DNA of 64,000 bases from assembly GCF_003143935.1 (NCBI RefSeq), contig NZ_QFRX01000001.1, positions 6,594,303 to 6,658,302 of the forward strand, read 5' to 3'. The notes under the pieces are model-generated. The model made no database searches. It saw only the letters and a program-made list of their open reading frames with translations, and was not told the origin of the DNA. The translations under genes were made by a program, and so were the position numbers. Within the stretch, counting starts at the first letter, position 1; each line of letters starts with the position of its first letter. Below, piece after piece: positions 1-8,962 of the stretch. The stretch is from Streptomyces sp. Act143 (lineage in GTDB: Bacteria > Actinomycetota > Actinomycetes > Streptomycetales > Streptomycetaceae).

Positions 1-198
1 TTCACCGACGTCCGGCCCGACGACAAGATGCGGGACGTGCTGGAACTCGACTCGCTCGATTTCCTGAGCCTGGTGGAGATCCTGTCGGAGCGCACCGGCG
101 TGCGCATCGACGAGGACGACTACCCCGAACTCACCACCCTGGCCGACACGGCACGGTTCCTGGTCGCCCGCACCGCCTCGCCACCACTCGACACCTGA
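1..198 (+). CDS. Acyl carrier protein, 3' part only (5' end outside window)
   Basis: The frame is open from base 1 to a TGA at 196-198 and encodes the last 65 residues of a phosphopantetheine-binding carrier protein. The ELDSLDFLSL stretch near residues 15-24 carries the DSL serine that takes the 4'-phosphopantetheine arm, followed by the helix II acidic face usual for ACPs and a helix IV ending in LADTARFLV. About 20-25 N-terminal residues lie outside the window. It would carry acyl groups for fatty-acid or secondary-metabolite synthesis, but no partner enzyme is visible, so the pathway is unknown. Confidence 0.85.
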   Translation, partial: FTDVRPDDKMRDVLELDSLDFLSLVEILSERTGVRIDEDDYPELTTLADTARFLVARTASPPLDT

Positions 199-286
199 GA
201 CCGAGCGGCCCACGGCAACAGGGCCTTCCTGACGGCCAGAAGAATCTGCGGGAAGCTGCCCATTTCGACTGGCCCGGAGGCGATCC

Positions 287-853
287 ATGACCATGGAAGC
301 AGAGCAGCCGACCCGCAGGATCTCGCCGGACACGCTTGCAGAATGCGAAGACAGCGCACGATTCTGGGGTGACGAACTCGGCCCTTACGGAGCGCAATTG
401 CAACGGAGGGCCGACTATTTCGCCGTGGCCTCCACCATGCTGAGTACCCTCGTCGGACTCAGCGTCTGGCCTCTTCTGACGGCCTCCACGGCTTGGTGGG
501 CGCAGGCCATCGTCTCGCTCGTCGCGCTGAGCGCCGCGTTTGCTTCGGCAGTGCCGAAGTACAGGAACTACGCCGAGTGCGCATCCGAGATCCGCATCCT
601 CGTCAGGGAGTTCCAGCACGAGAAGGGCCTGTTCCGAGACGCGCTGCGTGCGATTGAGGAAGAGCGCACGGAGAAAGGTCAGGCTCTTGCCGTCACGGCG
701 CACGACCTGTTCGAGATCACGCACGCCAGGAAAGGTGAATTGCACCCGTTCCCCGAGGAGTTGCAGGAGCGCCGCGGCCTGGAGAGGAAGGCGAAAGCCG
801 AAGTGCGCGCGGGATTGCACCCGGCGGCCGAGCACCACCCGATCTCTCCTTGA
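287..853 (+). CDS. SLATT-like two-TM protein
   Basis: A 188-residue protein with two adjacent membrane helices at about residues 45-85, an N-terminal FWGDELGPY region and a long charged cytoplasmic tail predicted to be coiled coil (about residues 100-150). This matches the SLATT architecture (SMODS/SLOG-associating two-TM domain), proposed to be a membrane effector of nucleotide-sensing conflict systems. The start at 287 follows a GGAGG six bases upstream; a second ATG two codons later is possible. No SMODS nucleotidyltransferase or SLOG gene is next to it, so it may be an orphan or a housekeeping relative. The fold assignment is by pattern only. Confidence 0.65.
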   Translation: MTMEAEQPTRRISPDTLAECEDSARFWGDELGPYGAQLQRRADYFAVASTMLSTLVGLSVWPLLTASTAWWAQAIVSLVALSAAFASAVPKYRNYAECASEIRILVREFQHEKGLFRDALRAIEEERTEKGQALAVTAHDLFEITHARKGELHPFPEELQERRGLERKAKAEVRAGLHPAAEHHPISP

Positions 854-948
854 GGAGCTGTCAGCGGCCGGCGCACGGCGGAGGGGCGCGAAGATCCGTG
901 CCCCTCCGGTTCCGCTCGCCGTGAGGGCGGCGGCAGGCCGCATCAGCC

Positions 949-1284
949 TCAGGCGACCCTGCGCAGGTGCTGCTCCTCCTCCAGCACCTTGGCCTCGTCG
1001 GTGAACTTACGGGCCACACCGGCGAGGAAGTGGAGCACCTCGTGCCAGAAGTACGCCGTGCCCGCGACGAGGAATCCGGTGAGTGTGGTGGCGATGGTGT
1101 CGTTGCGCACGGCGAGGTTCCAGGCTCCGAAGAGGTCGAAGTCGGCGAGCCACGCGGTGCCCATGCCGAGAGCCACCAGGGTGAACGCCCAGAGCTCCGG
1201 CAGCCGTTGCACATAGCGGTGCCCGACCCTTGCGACGATCAGCACAGCCAGTCCGAGCAGCGCCAGCATCCCGAACGCATACAT
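949..1284 (-). CDS. Small membrane protein, three TM segments
   Basis: A 111-residue hydrophobic protein. TM segments are visible at about residues 3-20 (LALLGLAVLIVARVG), 30-50 and 63-85, then a charged cytoplasmic tail ending EEEQHLRRVA. The frame stays open upstream to about 1758, but hydrophobicity and normal composition begin only at the ATG at 1284, so that start was chosen. No family was recognised. It is divergent from the Hsp20 gene across a 437-base gap containing a DosR-like element, so it may be co-regulated with it. Confidence 0.7.
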   Translation of the reverse strand: MYAFGMLALLGLAVLIVARVGHRYVQRLPELWAFTLVALGMGTAWLADFDLFGAWNLAVRNDTIATTLTGFLVAGTAYFWHEVLHFLAGVARKFTDEAKVLEEEQHLRRVA

Positions 1285-1721
1285 GAGATCCGCCGCCTTC
1301 CTGAGAGGAACGTATGCCGACGGGAGGGGACGACGTGGAAGCCGCCTGTCGTTCCCTTCTGGTGTCAGCGTCGCGCGTCGCTCAGGCCGGTGCCAGGGCC
1401 GGTGGGCCTCGGGCGGGGCCGCAAAGGGCCCGCTGCGGGGAAAGGACCGGGGACGGTCGGGGCATTGCGCGACCCTGCGCCGTTCACCTCGGGCGGGCCG
1501 GGGACCACTCGGGGCGGCCTTTCCCCCGCCCTGCGGACGGGGCCGTTCGGCCCGGGTGCGGACCTTTCGGACTCTGGCCCGGCGGCTGCCGCCGGCGGAT
1601 GGTGGGAGACGGACCGGCAATTGCGCCGTAAACGCTCTCATGAGGGCGCGTTGCCGCCGTACGCATCCGGAACGCGCCGTGACCGGGCGCCCGGCACTGT
1701 GAGAAGCAAGGAGGACCAGCG
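1285..1721. promoter_or_regulatory. Divergent intergenic region with a DosR-like element
   Basis: This 437-base region separates the minus-strand membrane-protein gene from hsp20 and shows no convincing gene. At 1539-1553 lies GGGGCCGTTCGGCCC, a near-palindrome similar to the DosR/DevR-type elements elsewhere in this window. A strong ribosome binding site, AAGGAGG, precedes hsp20 at about 1709-1715. No HAIR/HspR-type operator was identified. Confidence 0.4.
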
Positions 1722-2189
1722 ATGACTCTTCCCGAGCGACGCGACAGGGGCGCGGCATGGGGCCCCTTCCACTTCCATGAGCTGCAGGAACTCCGGAATC
1801 GGATGGACCAGCTCATGCACGCCACCTTCCCCTTCCCCGGGGTCGACTTCCCCGAGTCCGCGATCGAGGCATGGGCGCCCCTGGCCGATGTCGAGGACAC
1901 CGAGGACGCCTACCTGGTGGAGCTGGAACTGCCCGGTGTGGACAAGGACCAGATCACCGTGGAAGTCACGGACGGGGAGCTCGATGTCCGCGGTGAGATC
2001 AAGGAGAAGGCACGCACCGGCGTGGTCCGGCGCCACACCCGCCGCATCGGCCAGTTCGACTACCGCACCAGCCTGCCGCCGAACGCCGACACCGAGCACG
2101 TCAGCGCGGACCTGACCAACGGAGTCCTTACCGTGCGCGTCCCGAAGACCGAGCAGGCCAGGCCGCACCGCATCGAGATCACCGGCTGA
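1722..2189 (+). CDS. Hsp20/alpha-crystallin small heat-shock protein
   Basis: A 155-residue small heat-shock chaperone that would hold unfolding proteins in the cytoplasm. The N-terminal arm (residues 1-45) has FHFHELQELRNRMDQLM. The alpha-crystallin domain spans about 50-150, with ADVEDTEDAYLVELELPGV at its start and the conserved A-x-L-x-N-GVL-T-V motif (ADLTNGVLTVRVPK) near 128-141. The length is normal for actinobacterial Hsp20. The ATG at 1722 has an AAGGAGG seven bases upstream. Its place among CBS, OsmC and nitrate-reductase genes resembles dormancy regulons in which the mycobacterial homologue Acr/HspX is DosR-controlled. Confidence 0.95.
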   Translation: MTLPERRDRGAAWGPFHFHELQELRNRMDQLMHATFPFPGVDFPESAIEAWAPLADVEDTEDAYLVELELPGVDKDQITVEVTDGELDVRGEIKEKARTGVVRRHTRRIGQFDYRTSLPPNADTEHVSADLTNGVLTVRVPKTEQARPHRIEITG

Positions 2190-2228
2190 ACCGCGAGGAC
2201 GGCGTACGGCGTCGGTCGCCGAGGTGTC

Positions 2229-2903
2229 TCACGTACCGGCGGGGGAGGGCCGGGTGTCGTCGGTCCGGTACGTGAGGTGCTCGGCGACCGACACCACGCC
2301 GTCGACGCTCCGGCACAGCCGCTCGATGACGGGGATCAGGCTCTTGTACTCGACGCAACCGCCGAGGGTGACCTGCCCCTCGCGTACCTCGGCCGTCACT
2401 TCCGAGGAGGTGAGACCCATGGTCCGGCGCAGCACGTCGCCGGTGATCTCGTCGCGGATGGCGTCGTCCCGGCGCAGGAAGACCCGCAGCAGGTCGCCGC
2501 GGCTGACGATGCCCCGGAGCGTGTCCGTGTCGTCGACCACGGGCAGCCGCTTGACGTGGTGGACCTCCATCAGCCGGGCCGCCTCCACCACGTTCCAGTC
2601 CGGGCGCGCGCACACGGCGGGCGCCGACATCAGCTCCTCGGCCCTGGTCCCCTCGGCCTTGGCCCGCTCCCACGCCTCCAGGCGCGGAATCGGCGTCCGG
2701 TCCGACGGATCGCTCCGGTCCGCGGCCTTGCGCAGCAGGTCGGCCTCGGAGACCACCCCGAGCGGGCGGTCCAGGTCGTCCACCACGGGTACGGCGGTGA
2801 CTCCGTGCTCCGCCAGCAGTCTGACGATCTCCTTGAACGGAGTGTCGCGGCGGGCCCGGACGACGTCTCGGGACATGAGCTCTGCGACCGTTCGATGGTG
2901 CAT
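2229..2903 (-). CDS. CBS-pair and BON domain protein
   Basis: A 224-residue protein with two CBS motifs, at about 5-60 (ELMSRDVV, then VPVVDDLDRPLGVVSEADLL) and 92-148 (ELMSAPAV, then LPVVDDTDTLRGIVSRGDLL), followed by a BON domain at about 155-215. CBS pairs bind adenosine nucleotides; BON domains bind lipid or other partners. The longer reading frame from 2993 lacks conserved residues, whereas the ATG at 2903 follows GAAGGGA. A paralogue with the same layout lies at 15372-16223. Genes of this type are common in actinomycete hypoxia/dormancy clusters, and a role as an energy-state sensor is inferred. Confidence 0.9.
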   Translation of the reverse strand: MHHRTVAELMSRDVVRARRDTPFKEIVRLLAEHGVTAVPVVDDLDRPLGVVSEADLLRKAADRSDPSDRTPIPRLEAWERAKAEGTRAEELMSAPAVCARPDWNVVEAARLMEVHHVKRLPVVDDTDTLRGIVSRGDLLRVFLRRDDAIRDEITGDVLRRTMGLTSSEVTAEVREGQVTLGGCVEYKSLIPVIERLCRSVDGVVSVAEHLTYRTDDTRPSPAGT

Positions 2904-3031
2904 GGCACCGTTCCCTTCGGATCGTGACACCGGCTCGTCGTGGCCCCCGACCAGGGTCTTCTCGCCCGTGCGGCGGCACGTCGCGCGTGGCACGTTGGGT
3001 ACAACAGCATTCTGCGGAAACGGCGGCGATC

Positions 3032-3952
3032 ATGCGAGCTCACGTCGGCGACCATCTGGTCGTGGAAAGCCCCGTCACCGGCGCTACCAGGCGCGACGGC
3101 GAGATCATCGGACTCCACCACGAGGACGGCACCCCTCCCTACGACGTCCGCTGGTCGGACACGGACGAGGTGACGCTCGTGTTCCCGGGGCCCGACGCGC
3201 GGGTCCGGCACGTCGCGCAGGAGGCCGGGAGCCCTGAGGCCCCCCGCCCGGGCGGCACGGACGGCGAGACGGGTGCCGGTACGGAAGCCCCCGCCGGGGC
3301 CGGGGCGTCCGGCTCCGGTGACATCGGGCGGCGCGTGGCCACCGAACGGCGTCGGCAGGGCCTGACCCGGGGCGAGACGGCCCGGCGCGCCCGCATGGCG
3401 CCGGACTACCTGGCGTATCTCGAGGAACACCCTGCCGACCCGAGTCTGGCGAGCCTGGTCCGGCTGGCGGCGGCATTGGGCACGAGCGTCGCGGCCCTGC
3501 GCGGGGGCGGCATCGATCTGCCCCCGGGCCAGGGCCATGCGCTCCTCCACCCCGAGCTGCGGGACCTCGGCCCGCAGGAGTGCCGCGCCCGGCTCTCCAC
3601 GCACGGCGTGGGGCGCGTCGCGGTGTCCACTCCCGACGGCCCGGCGGTCGTCCCGGTCAACTACGCGGTCGTCGACGACGCGATCGTCTTCCGTACCGCG
3701 CCCGGCTCGGTGCCCGCACGGGCCGTGGGAGCGGACGTGGCCTTCGAGGTCGACCATCTCGACGAGGCCATGAGCCAGGGCTGGAGCGTGCTCGCCGTCG
3801 GCCCGGCGCGGGCCGTCACGGAACCGGAGGCGGTGCGGCGGCTGGTCGAGCACGCCCATACCGAGCCGTGGGCCGGGGGTGCGCGGGAGATGTGGGTGGC
3901 GATCCGGCCCACGCGCCTCACCGGCCGCCGGATCGGTCCGGCCGAACGCTGA
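3032..3952 (+). CDS. DUF1918, HTH and pyridoxamine-oxidase-like fusion protein
   Basis: A 306-residue three-part protein. Residues 1-60 form a DUF1918 SH3-like domain (MRAHVGDHLVVESP, DVRWSDTDEVTLVFPGPDA). After a linker rich in Gly and Ala (60-95), residues 98-155 form an XRE-type helix-turn-helix (GRRVATERRRQGLTRGETARRARM). Residues 165-300 form a split-barrel pyridoxamine-5'-phosphate-oxidase-like domain (LSTHGVGRVAVSTPDGPAVVPVNY). The ATG at 3032 was chosen because DUF1918 begins exactly there; the GTG at 2924 adds a low-complexity leader. It may be a flavin- or F420-responsive regulator, which is inference from the domains. Its end overlaps the convergent OsmC gene by 35 bases. Confidence 0.88.
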   Translation: MRAHVGDHLVVESPVTGATRRDGEIIGLHHEDGTPPYDVRWSDTDEVTLVFPGPDARVRHVAQEAGSPEAPRPGGTDGETGAGTEAPAGAGASGSGDIGRRVATERRRQGLTRGETARRARMAPDYLAYLEEHPADPSLASLVRLAAALGTSVAALRGGGIDLPPGQGHALLHPELRDLGPQECRARLSTHGVGRVAVSTPDGPAVVPVNYAVVDDAIVFRTAPGSVPARAVGADVAFEVDHLDEAMSQGWSVLAVGPARAVTEPEAVRRLVEHAHTEPWAGGAREMWVAIRPTRLTGRRIGPAER

Positions 3953-4424
3953 GCGGCGCCGGAGCGTCGCTCTCGATCGTCACCTCGGGCGGGACGCACA
4001 GGGTGTTGTGGACGGCGCAGCGGCCGACCACGGCGTGCAGGCCCTCGCGGAGCACCCGGCTCAGCGGCGCGGGCAGCAGGATGCGCAGACGGACGGCCGA
4101 GACGCGGGGCGCTCCGTCGTCCGTCATCCGGAAGTCCGTCTTGACCCGCAGGTGGTCGTACGGCTGGTCGAGGAGTTGCAGGAAGCGGACGGCGTCCGCG
4201 GCGACGCAGGCGGCGAGGGCCGCGACGAACAGCTCCACCGGGGTGGGGCCGTCGTTGTCGCCGCCGGCCTCGACGGGCTGGTCGACGCTGAGCTCGTGCT
4301 CGCGGATGAAGAGGGCGAACGCCCGGTCCGCCACGTGTGTGACCTCGATCCGGCCGGGCGGCTCCGCGAGAGCGCGGGCGGATCGAGCCGTGCGCGGGGC
4401 ACGGGGCGGTGATGCGGTGCTCAT
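3918..4424 (-). CDS. OsmC/Ohr family peroxidase-like protein
   Basis: A 168-residue OsmC-family protein. The two reactive cysteines expected for the family are visible: the first in ALAACVAADAVRFL (about residue 73) on the central helix, the second in GRCAVHNTL (about residue 139). OsmC and Ohr proteins reduce organic or fatty-acid hydroperoxides as domain-swapped dimers. The ATG at 4424 follows GAGGGAGG. The end overlaps the convergent DUF1918 fusion gene by 35 bases, and the start lies 54 bases downstream of the site-2 protease gene on the same strand, so the two could be cotranscribed. Confidence 0.92.
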   Translation of the reverse strand: MSTASPPRAPRTARSARALAEPPGRIEVTHVADRAFALFIREHELSVDQPVEAGGDNDGPTPVELFVAALAACVAADAVRFLQLLDQPYDHLRVKTDFRMTDDGAPRVSAVRLRILLPAPLSRVLREGLHAVVGRCAVHNTLCVPPEVTIESDAPAPLSVRPDRSGGR

Positions 4425-4477
4425 GTGCGCCTCCCTCGGGGTGCGCGCGAAGTCCTCGGCGCGCGGTGTCGGGTGGG

Positions 4478-5617
4478 TCAGGGGCGGGGCCTGGTGGCCG
4501 TGTCGAGCCAGGACAGGGCGCGGCTGATGTCGGCCAGGGTGACGATGCCGACCAGCCGGCCGTCGTCGAGGACCAGCGCTCGGCGGTCGCGGCTCGCCTG
4601 CAGCCGCGGAAGCAGGTCCACGACGAGGTCGTACGGGGCGGTGGTGAGCACGTCGGGCAGGGGACGCATGACATCCCCGACCGTGGCGGTCGCCCGGGCC
4701 GGGAGCGGGGTGTGGTTGACGAGGGCCACCGTCACCAGCCCGGTCGCGGTGCCGTCGGCGGCGAGGACGGGGAAGGCGGAGTGCCGGTAGCGGCCGAACG
4801 GGCCCTCGGCCAGGAACGCGGACAGGGGTGTGGTGGCCCTGACGGTGACCGGGTCGCGGGTCATCACCCGGCTGACCGGCAGGTCGTCCAGGACGCCGCG
4901 CACGCGTGCGTCCCGCTCCTCGGCGGTCGCGGTGCTGATCAGGAACCAGCCGATCAGCGCGGGCCACAGCCCGGACAGGTCGCCCGCGAAGAGCATCGCC
5001 GCGAACCCGGTCACGATCATGAACCAGCCCAGCATGCGGCCTGCCGCGGAGGCCGCCCGGGTGGCCCGCATCCGGTCGCCGGTGCGGTGCCACAGGAAGG
5101 CGCGCAGCAGTCGGCCGCCGTCCAGGGGCGCGGCGGGCAGGGCGTTGAAGACCGCCAGCATGACGTTGATCGCGGCGAGCCAGGCGATCGCCTCGACCAT
5201 GAGCCCGGAGGCGTCGATGGCCTCCAGCCCGAGGGCGAGTCCGGTGAACAGCGCGCCGGCCACCGCGCTGGTCAGCGGCCCCACGCCCGCGATCCGCAGC
5301 TCCGCCCGGGGGTTCGGTGCCTCGCTGCGCAGGCGGGCGACGCCGCCCAGCATCCACAGCGTGATGTCGTCCACCTGGACGCCGTTGCGGCGGGCGACGA
5401 CCGCGTGGGCGAGTTCGTGGGCCAGCAGCGAGGCCAGGAACACCACCGCCGTCAGCAGCGCCGCCGCCCAGTAGGCCCAGCCGGGGTGGCCGGGATGGGC
5501 GTCGGGGAGGCGGCCCGCCGCGAGCGTGACGGTCACCAGGGTGACGATGACCAGCACGCTCCAGTGCAGGCCGACGCGCACACCGGCGATCCGCCCCAGG
5601 GGCAGCGTCTCCTTCAT
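4478..5617 (-). CDS. Site-2 protease family zinc metalloprotease with CBS pair (M50)
   Basis: A 379-residue polytopic membrane protein. The zinc site HELAH is at residues 67-71 within a TM helix, and the second M50 motif NALPAAPLDGGRLL, which supplies the aspartate ligand, lies near 162-175. A CBS pair occupies the C-terminal 140 residues (VSRVMTRDPVTVRATTPL and VGDVMRPLPDVL). Such SpoIVFB-like proteases cut substrates in the membrane, and the CBS domains are thought to sense ATP. The frame is open to 5776, but the M50 N-terminus (GRIAGVRVGLHW) starts at the ATG at 5617. Substrates are unknown. Confidence 0.92.
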   Translation of the reverse strand: MKETLPLGRIAGVRVGLHWSVLVIVTLVTVTLAAGRLPDAHPGHPGWAYWAAALLTAVVFLASLLAHELAHAVVARRNGVQVDDITLWMLGGVARLRSEAPNPRAELRIAGVGPLTSAVAGALFTGLALGLEAIDASGLMVEAIAWLAAINVMLAVFNALPAAPLDGGRLLRAFLWHRTGDRMRATRAASAAGRMLGWFMIVTGFAAMLFAGDLSGLWPALIGWFLISTATAEERDARVRGVLDDLPVSRVMTRDPVTVRATTPLSAFLAEGPFGRYRHSAFPVLAADGTATGLVTVALVNHTPLPARATATVGDVMRPLPDVLTTAPYDLVVDLLPRLQASRDRRALVLDDGRLVGIVTLADISRALSWLDTATRPRP

Positions 5618-5925
5618 CGGTTGCCTCGCCTCACGGCGCCCCGACCCGGGAGCCGGGGGTCCCGTCCCTCCCGCTCCATGGCCGAGCGCCCTTCTCCGTA
5701 TGGCCCGTTCATCGCGCCGATCGCCGATCCGGCCCGCCGTACGACGTCGTACTCGGCCGTGGCGGCAGCGGATCACGGGCGAGGCCGCGGCCCTGACAGC
5801 GCGCCGCGAGCCCGTCCGGCCCCGTCTCCTCCATGGTCGGTCGCGGGCGGGTGACGCGGGCTGGGCCGTTCGGTCCCTGCCGGGGGACGACCGGCGGGGT
5901 TTGCGGCGCGAACGGACGACGGTGG
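5618..5925. promoter_or_regulatory. Gene-free stretch with a DosR-like element
   Basis: No gene was recognised in these 308 bases. GGGCCGTTCGGTCCC at 5863-5877 reads as GGGACCGAACGGCCC on the minus strand. It matches the outline of the mycobacterial DosR box (GGGACTTTNGGCCC) and faces the minus-strand protease gene, about 245 bases away. Confidence 0.4.
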
Positions 5926-6216
5926 TCAGTCAGGTGTGTCCAGGCACTGGACGGCCAGCTCCCGCAGCCGGGTCTCCTTGTCCCGTAGCCGCCGTCCCTC
6001 GCTGTGCCAGCGGCGGCGGGCCCGCGGGCGCCAGCGGGGCGGCTCGTGGGCCCGCCAGTCCTCCCGGGCGAAGGCGGTGCACGCGTCCTCGACCACGAGC
6101 ATCATCACGGTCGGCAGCCGGACAGCGGCTTCCACCCCGACCGTGCGGTGGGTGCACGGCAGATCCAGAAGGGTCATCGGCTCCTTGCGCGACCGACGCC
6201 ACGGAACGGTACTCAT
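5926..6216 (-). CDS. Conserved small cytoplasmic protein, function unknown
   Basis: A 96-residue basic protein preceded by a strong GGGAGGAGG ribosome binding site seven bases before the ATG at 6216. It has a hydrophobic stretch at about 27-42 (EAAVRLPTVMMLVVEDA) and a tryptophan- and arginine-rich C-terminal half (WRAHEPPRWRPRARRRWHSE). No domain was recognised. Two DosR-like elements lie just upstream. The small size, good start signal and coding-type third-position GC support a real gene. Confidence 0.6.
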   Translation of the reverse strand: MSTVPWRRSRKEPMTLLDLPCTHRTVGVEAAVRLPTVMMLVVEDACTAFAREDWRAHEPPRWRPRARRRWHSEGRRLRDKETRLRELAVQCLDTPD

Positions 6217-6332
6217 CGCGGCCTCCTCCCGTGCCCGATGGAGATGCTCCTTGCCGGGCCCGGGGCCAGAGCCGTACGCGCCGTGCGACCGGGCATGCCG
6301 ACAGCATGCGCGCCCGCCGGGGGCGGCGACAG

Positions 6333-6366
6333 AGGCCGACCGGTCCTGTACCGGGCCGACCGGCCC
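6333..6366. promoter_or_regulatory. Tandem DosR-like palindromes upstream of the 96-residue gene
   Basis: AGGCCGACCGGTCCT (6333-6347) and GGGCCGACCGGCCC (6353-6366) are two near-palindromes with the same core, their centres about 20 bases apart. They sit 117-150 bases upstream of the ATG at 6216 in the gap before the ABC permease gene. That spacing suits a dimeric response regulator binding in tandem. No biochemical evidence is available from the sequence. Confidence 0.4.
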
Positions 6367-6410
6367 GCGGTGACGCACACCGGCCTGTCCACCGGGCTTT
6401 TGACGACCAA

Positions 6411-8003
6411 TCAGCCCACGTCCCGGCCGCGGAACCCGGCCAGACCGGCCGCGGTGAGGACGGCGGCGGCCGCCGTGAGCAGCGTGGGTGCGGTGAGGCT
6501 CAGGTCGGTCGCGGGCAGGTGGGGGATGTGTGCGAACGGGGAGGCGTCGCGGGCCCAGTGCGGAAGGTCGAGGGCCTGGCCCAGCAGGCCGATGACGAAG
6601 CAGGCGGCGAGGGCGGCCCAGGCGACGGCCGTGCTGCGCGGCACGAGCCCGAACAGCGCGACGGCGAGCCCGGCGAGCAGCCACAGCGCGGGCGCGTAGG
6701 CGAGCGCGGCGCCGACCAGGCGGGGCACCTGACCGAGATCGCCGCTGGTGACGCCGTACGCGAGCCCCGTGCCCAGGCCGGCCGCCGTCAGCACGACGAC
6801 GCTGCCGACCAGGGCGATCGTCAGATGGCTCGCCGCCCACCGGCCGCGGGAGACCGGCGTGGCGAGCATGGGTTCGGCCCGCAGCCCGGTCTCCTCGCCG
6901 CGCAGCCGCAGTACGGACTGGACGGCGTATCCGGCGCCGAGCAGGGCCACGACGAGCAGGGACTGCGACAGATAGGCCTCGGTGAGGTCGGCTCCGCCGT
7001 ACCCGGCGATCAGGTCCTGCATGGTGTCGTTGTCGGCGACGAAGTCCTCGACGTCGTCGGCGACCCAGCCGTAGGCGACGCCGGCCAGGAACACCCCGCA
7101 GCTCCAGCCGATGAGACTGCCGCGCTGCAGCCGCAGGGCCAGCCCCAGGGGCCGGCCGAGACCCGGCGCCGCCCGCGGCGGGCCCGGCCGTGGCGGCACC
7201 AGGCCCGCACCGAGGTCGCGCCGGTCGGACAGCGCGTGCCCGGCGGCGATCGCGGCGACCGCGAAGGCGGCCGGGACGAGCAGCGGCCACCAGCGTTCGT
7301 CCGCGAAGGGCCGGGCCTTCTGCACCCAGCCGATGGGCGACCACCAGGACGCCGTGCCGTTGCCGATGTCCCCGACGGCCCGCACCACGAAGGCCGCGCC
7401 CAGGACGGCCCCGGTGCTGCCGTGCACCACGCGCGTGTTCTCCGAGATCTGGGCGACGAGGAGGGTGATCGCGGCGAACACCAGGCCGACGGCGCAGAAG
7501 GAGACGCCGAAGAGGACCGATCCCTCGACGGGCAGGTCGAGGCCGAGCAGGCCGAGCGTCACCAGGGTGCCGACGGCGGCGTTCATCGCGGTCACGACCA
7601 GCAGGGTCGCGGTGGCGTTGGCGTGCCGGCCGACCGGCAGGGCGCGGATCAGCTCGGCGCGGCCCGCCTCCTCCTCGGCGCGGGTCTGCCGCCCGGTCAT
7701 GAAGATGCTCATCAGGGCGACCACCACCAGCCCGAGCGTGCCCACCTGGAAGGCCACCTCGCCGCCGAGGGTGTCGAGCCCCTGGGCCGGTCCGTTGAAG
7801 GCGATGGCGGCGGCGTTGTCCCGACTGGCCTCGGCCGCCACGTCGAGATCGTGCTGCGTGGGATAGAGCCCCTTGACGCTGGCCGCGGTCAGCAGCACCA
7901 GGAGGGGGACGGCCACTGTCCACAGCAGGATGCGCAGCCGTTCGCGGCGCAGGATGTGCCGGGTGAGGACGGCGGTGCCGGTGAGTTCGGCCGACCGGCT
8001 CAT
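6411..8003 (-). CDS. ABC exporter permease (polyketide-antibiotic exporter type)
   Basis: A 530-residue membrane protein with about twelve predicted TM helices arranged as two similar halves. An early [19 protein letters not shown] helix is followed by a large loop and paired helices to the C-terminus. This is the one-piece permease of bacterial ABC-2 exporters of the anthracycline/polyketide type. The ATG at 8003 overlaps the stop of the ATPase gene (8000-8003, ATGA), so the two are translationally coupled. The substrate cannot be told from sequence; lipid, peptide or antibiotic export are all possible. Confidence 0.85.
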   Translation of the reverse strand: MSRSAELTGTAVLTRHILRRERLRILLWTVAVPLLVLLTAASVKGLYPTQHDLDVAAEASRDNAAAIAFNGPAQGLDTLGGEVAFQVGTLGLVVVALMSIFMTGRQTRAEEEAGRAELIRALPVGRHANATATLLVVTAMNAAVGTLVTLGLLGLDLPVEGSVLFGVSFCAVGLVFAAITLLVAQISENTRVVHGSTGAVLGAAFVVRAVGDIGNGTASWWSPIGWVQKARPFADERWWPLLVPAAFAVAAIAAGHALSDRRDLGAGLVPPRPGPPRAAPGLGRPLGLALRLQRGSLIGWSCGVFLAGVAYGWVADDVEDFVADNDTMQDLIAGYGGADLTEAYLSQSLLVVALLGAGYAVQSVLRLRGEETGLRAEPMLATPVSRGRWAASHLTIALVGSVVVLTAAGLGTGLAYGVTSGDLGQVPRLVGAALAYAPALWLLAGLAVALFGLVPRSTAVAWAALAACFVIGLLGQALDLPHWARDASPFAHIPHLPATDLSLTAPTLLTAAAAVLTAAGLAGFRGRDVG

Positions 8004-8962
8004 GACCGTTCCCCGTCGTCCCGGTCGTCGGCGTCGTCACCGTAGTGCCGCAGGAACAGCTCCTCCAGTGTCGGCGGCCGGCTGGTGAGGGTGCGGATCC
8101 CGAAGCCGGTCAGGTGGTGCACGGCCGCGTCGAGGCGATCGGTGTCCACGTCGAAGCGCAGCCGGTGGTTCTCCGCGCGCAGATCGTGCACGCCGGACAG
8201 CGCACCGAGGCCGGTGGGCGTCCGTACCGTCTCCACGTCGATCGAGGTGCGCGTCAGGTGCCGCAGCTCGGCCAGCGTGCCGCTCTCCACGGTGCGGCCC
8301 GCCCGGATGATGCTGACCCGGTCGCACAGGGCTTCCACCTCGGCCAGGATGTGGCTGGACAGCAGCACCGTGCGGCCCTCCGCCTTGACCTCGCGGATGC
8401 AGTCCTGGAAGGCGCTCTCCATCAGCGGGTCGAGCCCCGACGTCGGCTCGTCCAGGAGCAGCAGTTCGGCGCGGGAGGCCAGCGCGGCCACCAGACCGAC
8501 CTTCTGCCGGTTGCCCTTGGAGTAGGTGCGCGCCTTCTTGGTCGGGTCCAGCTCGAACCGTTGCAGCAACTGGTCCCGGCGGGCCGGATCGAGGTCGCCG
8601 CGCAGCCGCCCGAAGACGTCGATGATCTCGCCGCCGGTCAGCTTGGGCCACAGGCTGACGTCGCCGGGCACGTAGGCCAGCCGCCGGTGCAGTGCGACGG
8701 CGTCGCGCCAGGGGTCGCCGCCCAGCAGCCGGGCCACGCCCGCGTCCGCCCGCAGCAGCCCGAGCAGGACGCGGATCGTGGTGGTCTTGCCCGCGCCGTT
8801 GGGGCCGAGGAACCCGTGCACCTCACCAGTGGCGACCGTCAGGTCCAGCCTGTCCAGAGCACGGGTCCGCCCGAAGTTCTTCACCAGCCCCGACACGGAC
8901 ACCGCGGCGCCGCGCCCAGGTTCCGGCACGGTGTGGCGCTGCGGCGCAGAGACAGCGGACAT
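8000..8962 (-). CDS. ABC exporter ATP-binding subunit (DrrA-like)
   Basis: A 320-residue nucleotide-binding subunit. Walker A is [14 protein letters not shown] (GPNGAGKT at 53-60). The signature region reads [12 protein letters not shown] rather than the usual LSGGQ but is typical of this DrrA-like group, and Walker B is [13 protein letters not shown]. The C-terminal 80 residues form the regulatory domain seen in drug and polyketide exporters. The start at 8962 removes a 13-residue extension that lacks conservation. It lies first in the operon with the permease. Two DosR-like elements sit in the divergent promoter region upstream, the nearer one 58 bases from the start codon. Confidence 0.93.
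   Translation of the reverse strand: MSAVSAPQRHTVPEPGRGAAVSVSGLVKNFGRTRALDRLDLTVATGEVHGFLGPNGAGKTTTIRVLLGLLRADAGVARLLGGDPWRDAVALHRRLAYVPGDVSLWPKLTGGEIIDVFGRLRGDLDPARRDQLLQRFELDPTKKARTYSKGNRQKVGLVAALASRAELLLLDEPTSGLDPLMESAFQDCIREVKAEGRTVLLSSHILAEVEALCDRVSIIRAGRTVESGTLAELRHLTRTSIDVETVRTPTGLGALSGVHDLRAENHRLRFDVDTDRLDAAVHHLTGFGIRTLTSRPPTLEELFLRHYGDDADDRDDGERS

Noticed and set aside
131-943. Minus-strand frame opposite the SLATT-like gene
   Set aside because: No conserved residues or ribosome binding site; third-position GC favours the plus-strand gene.
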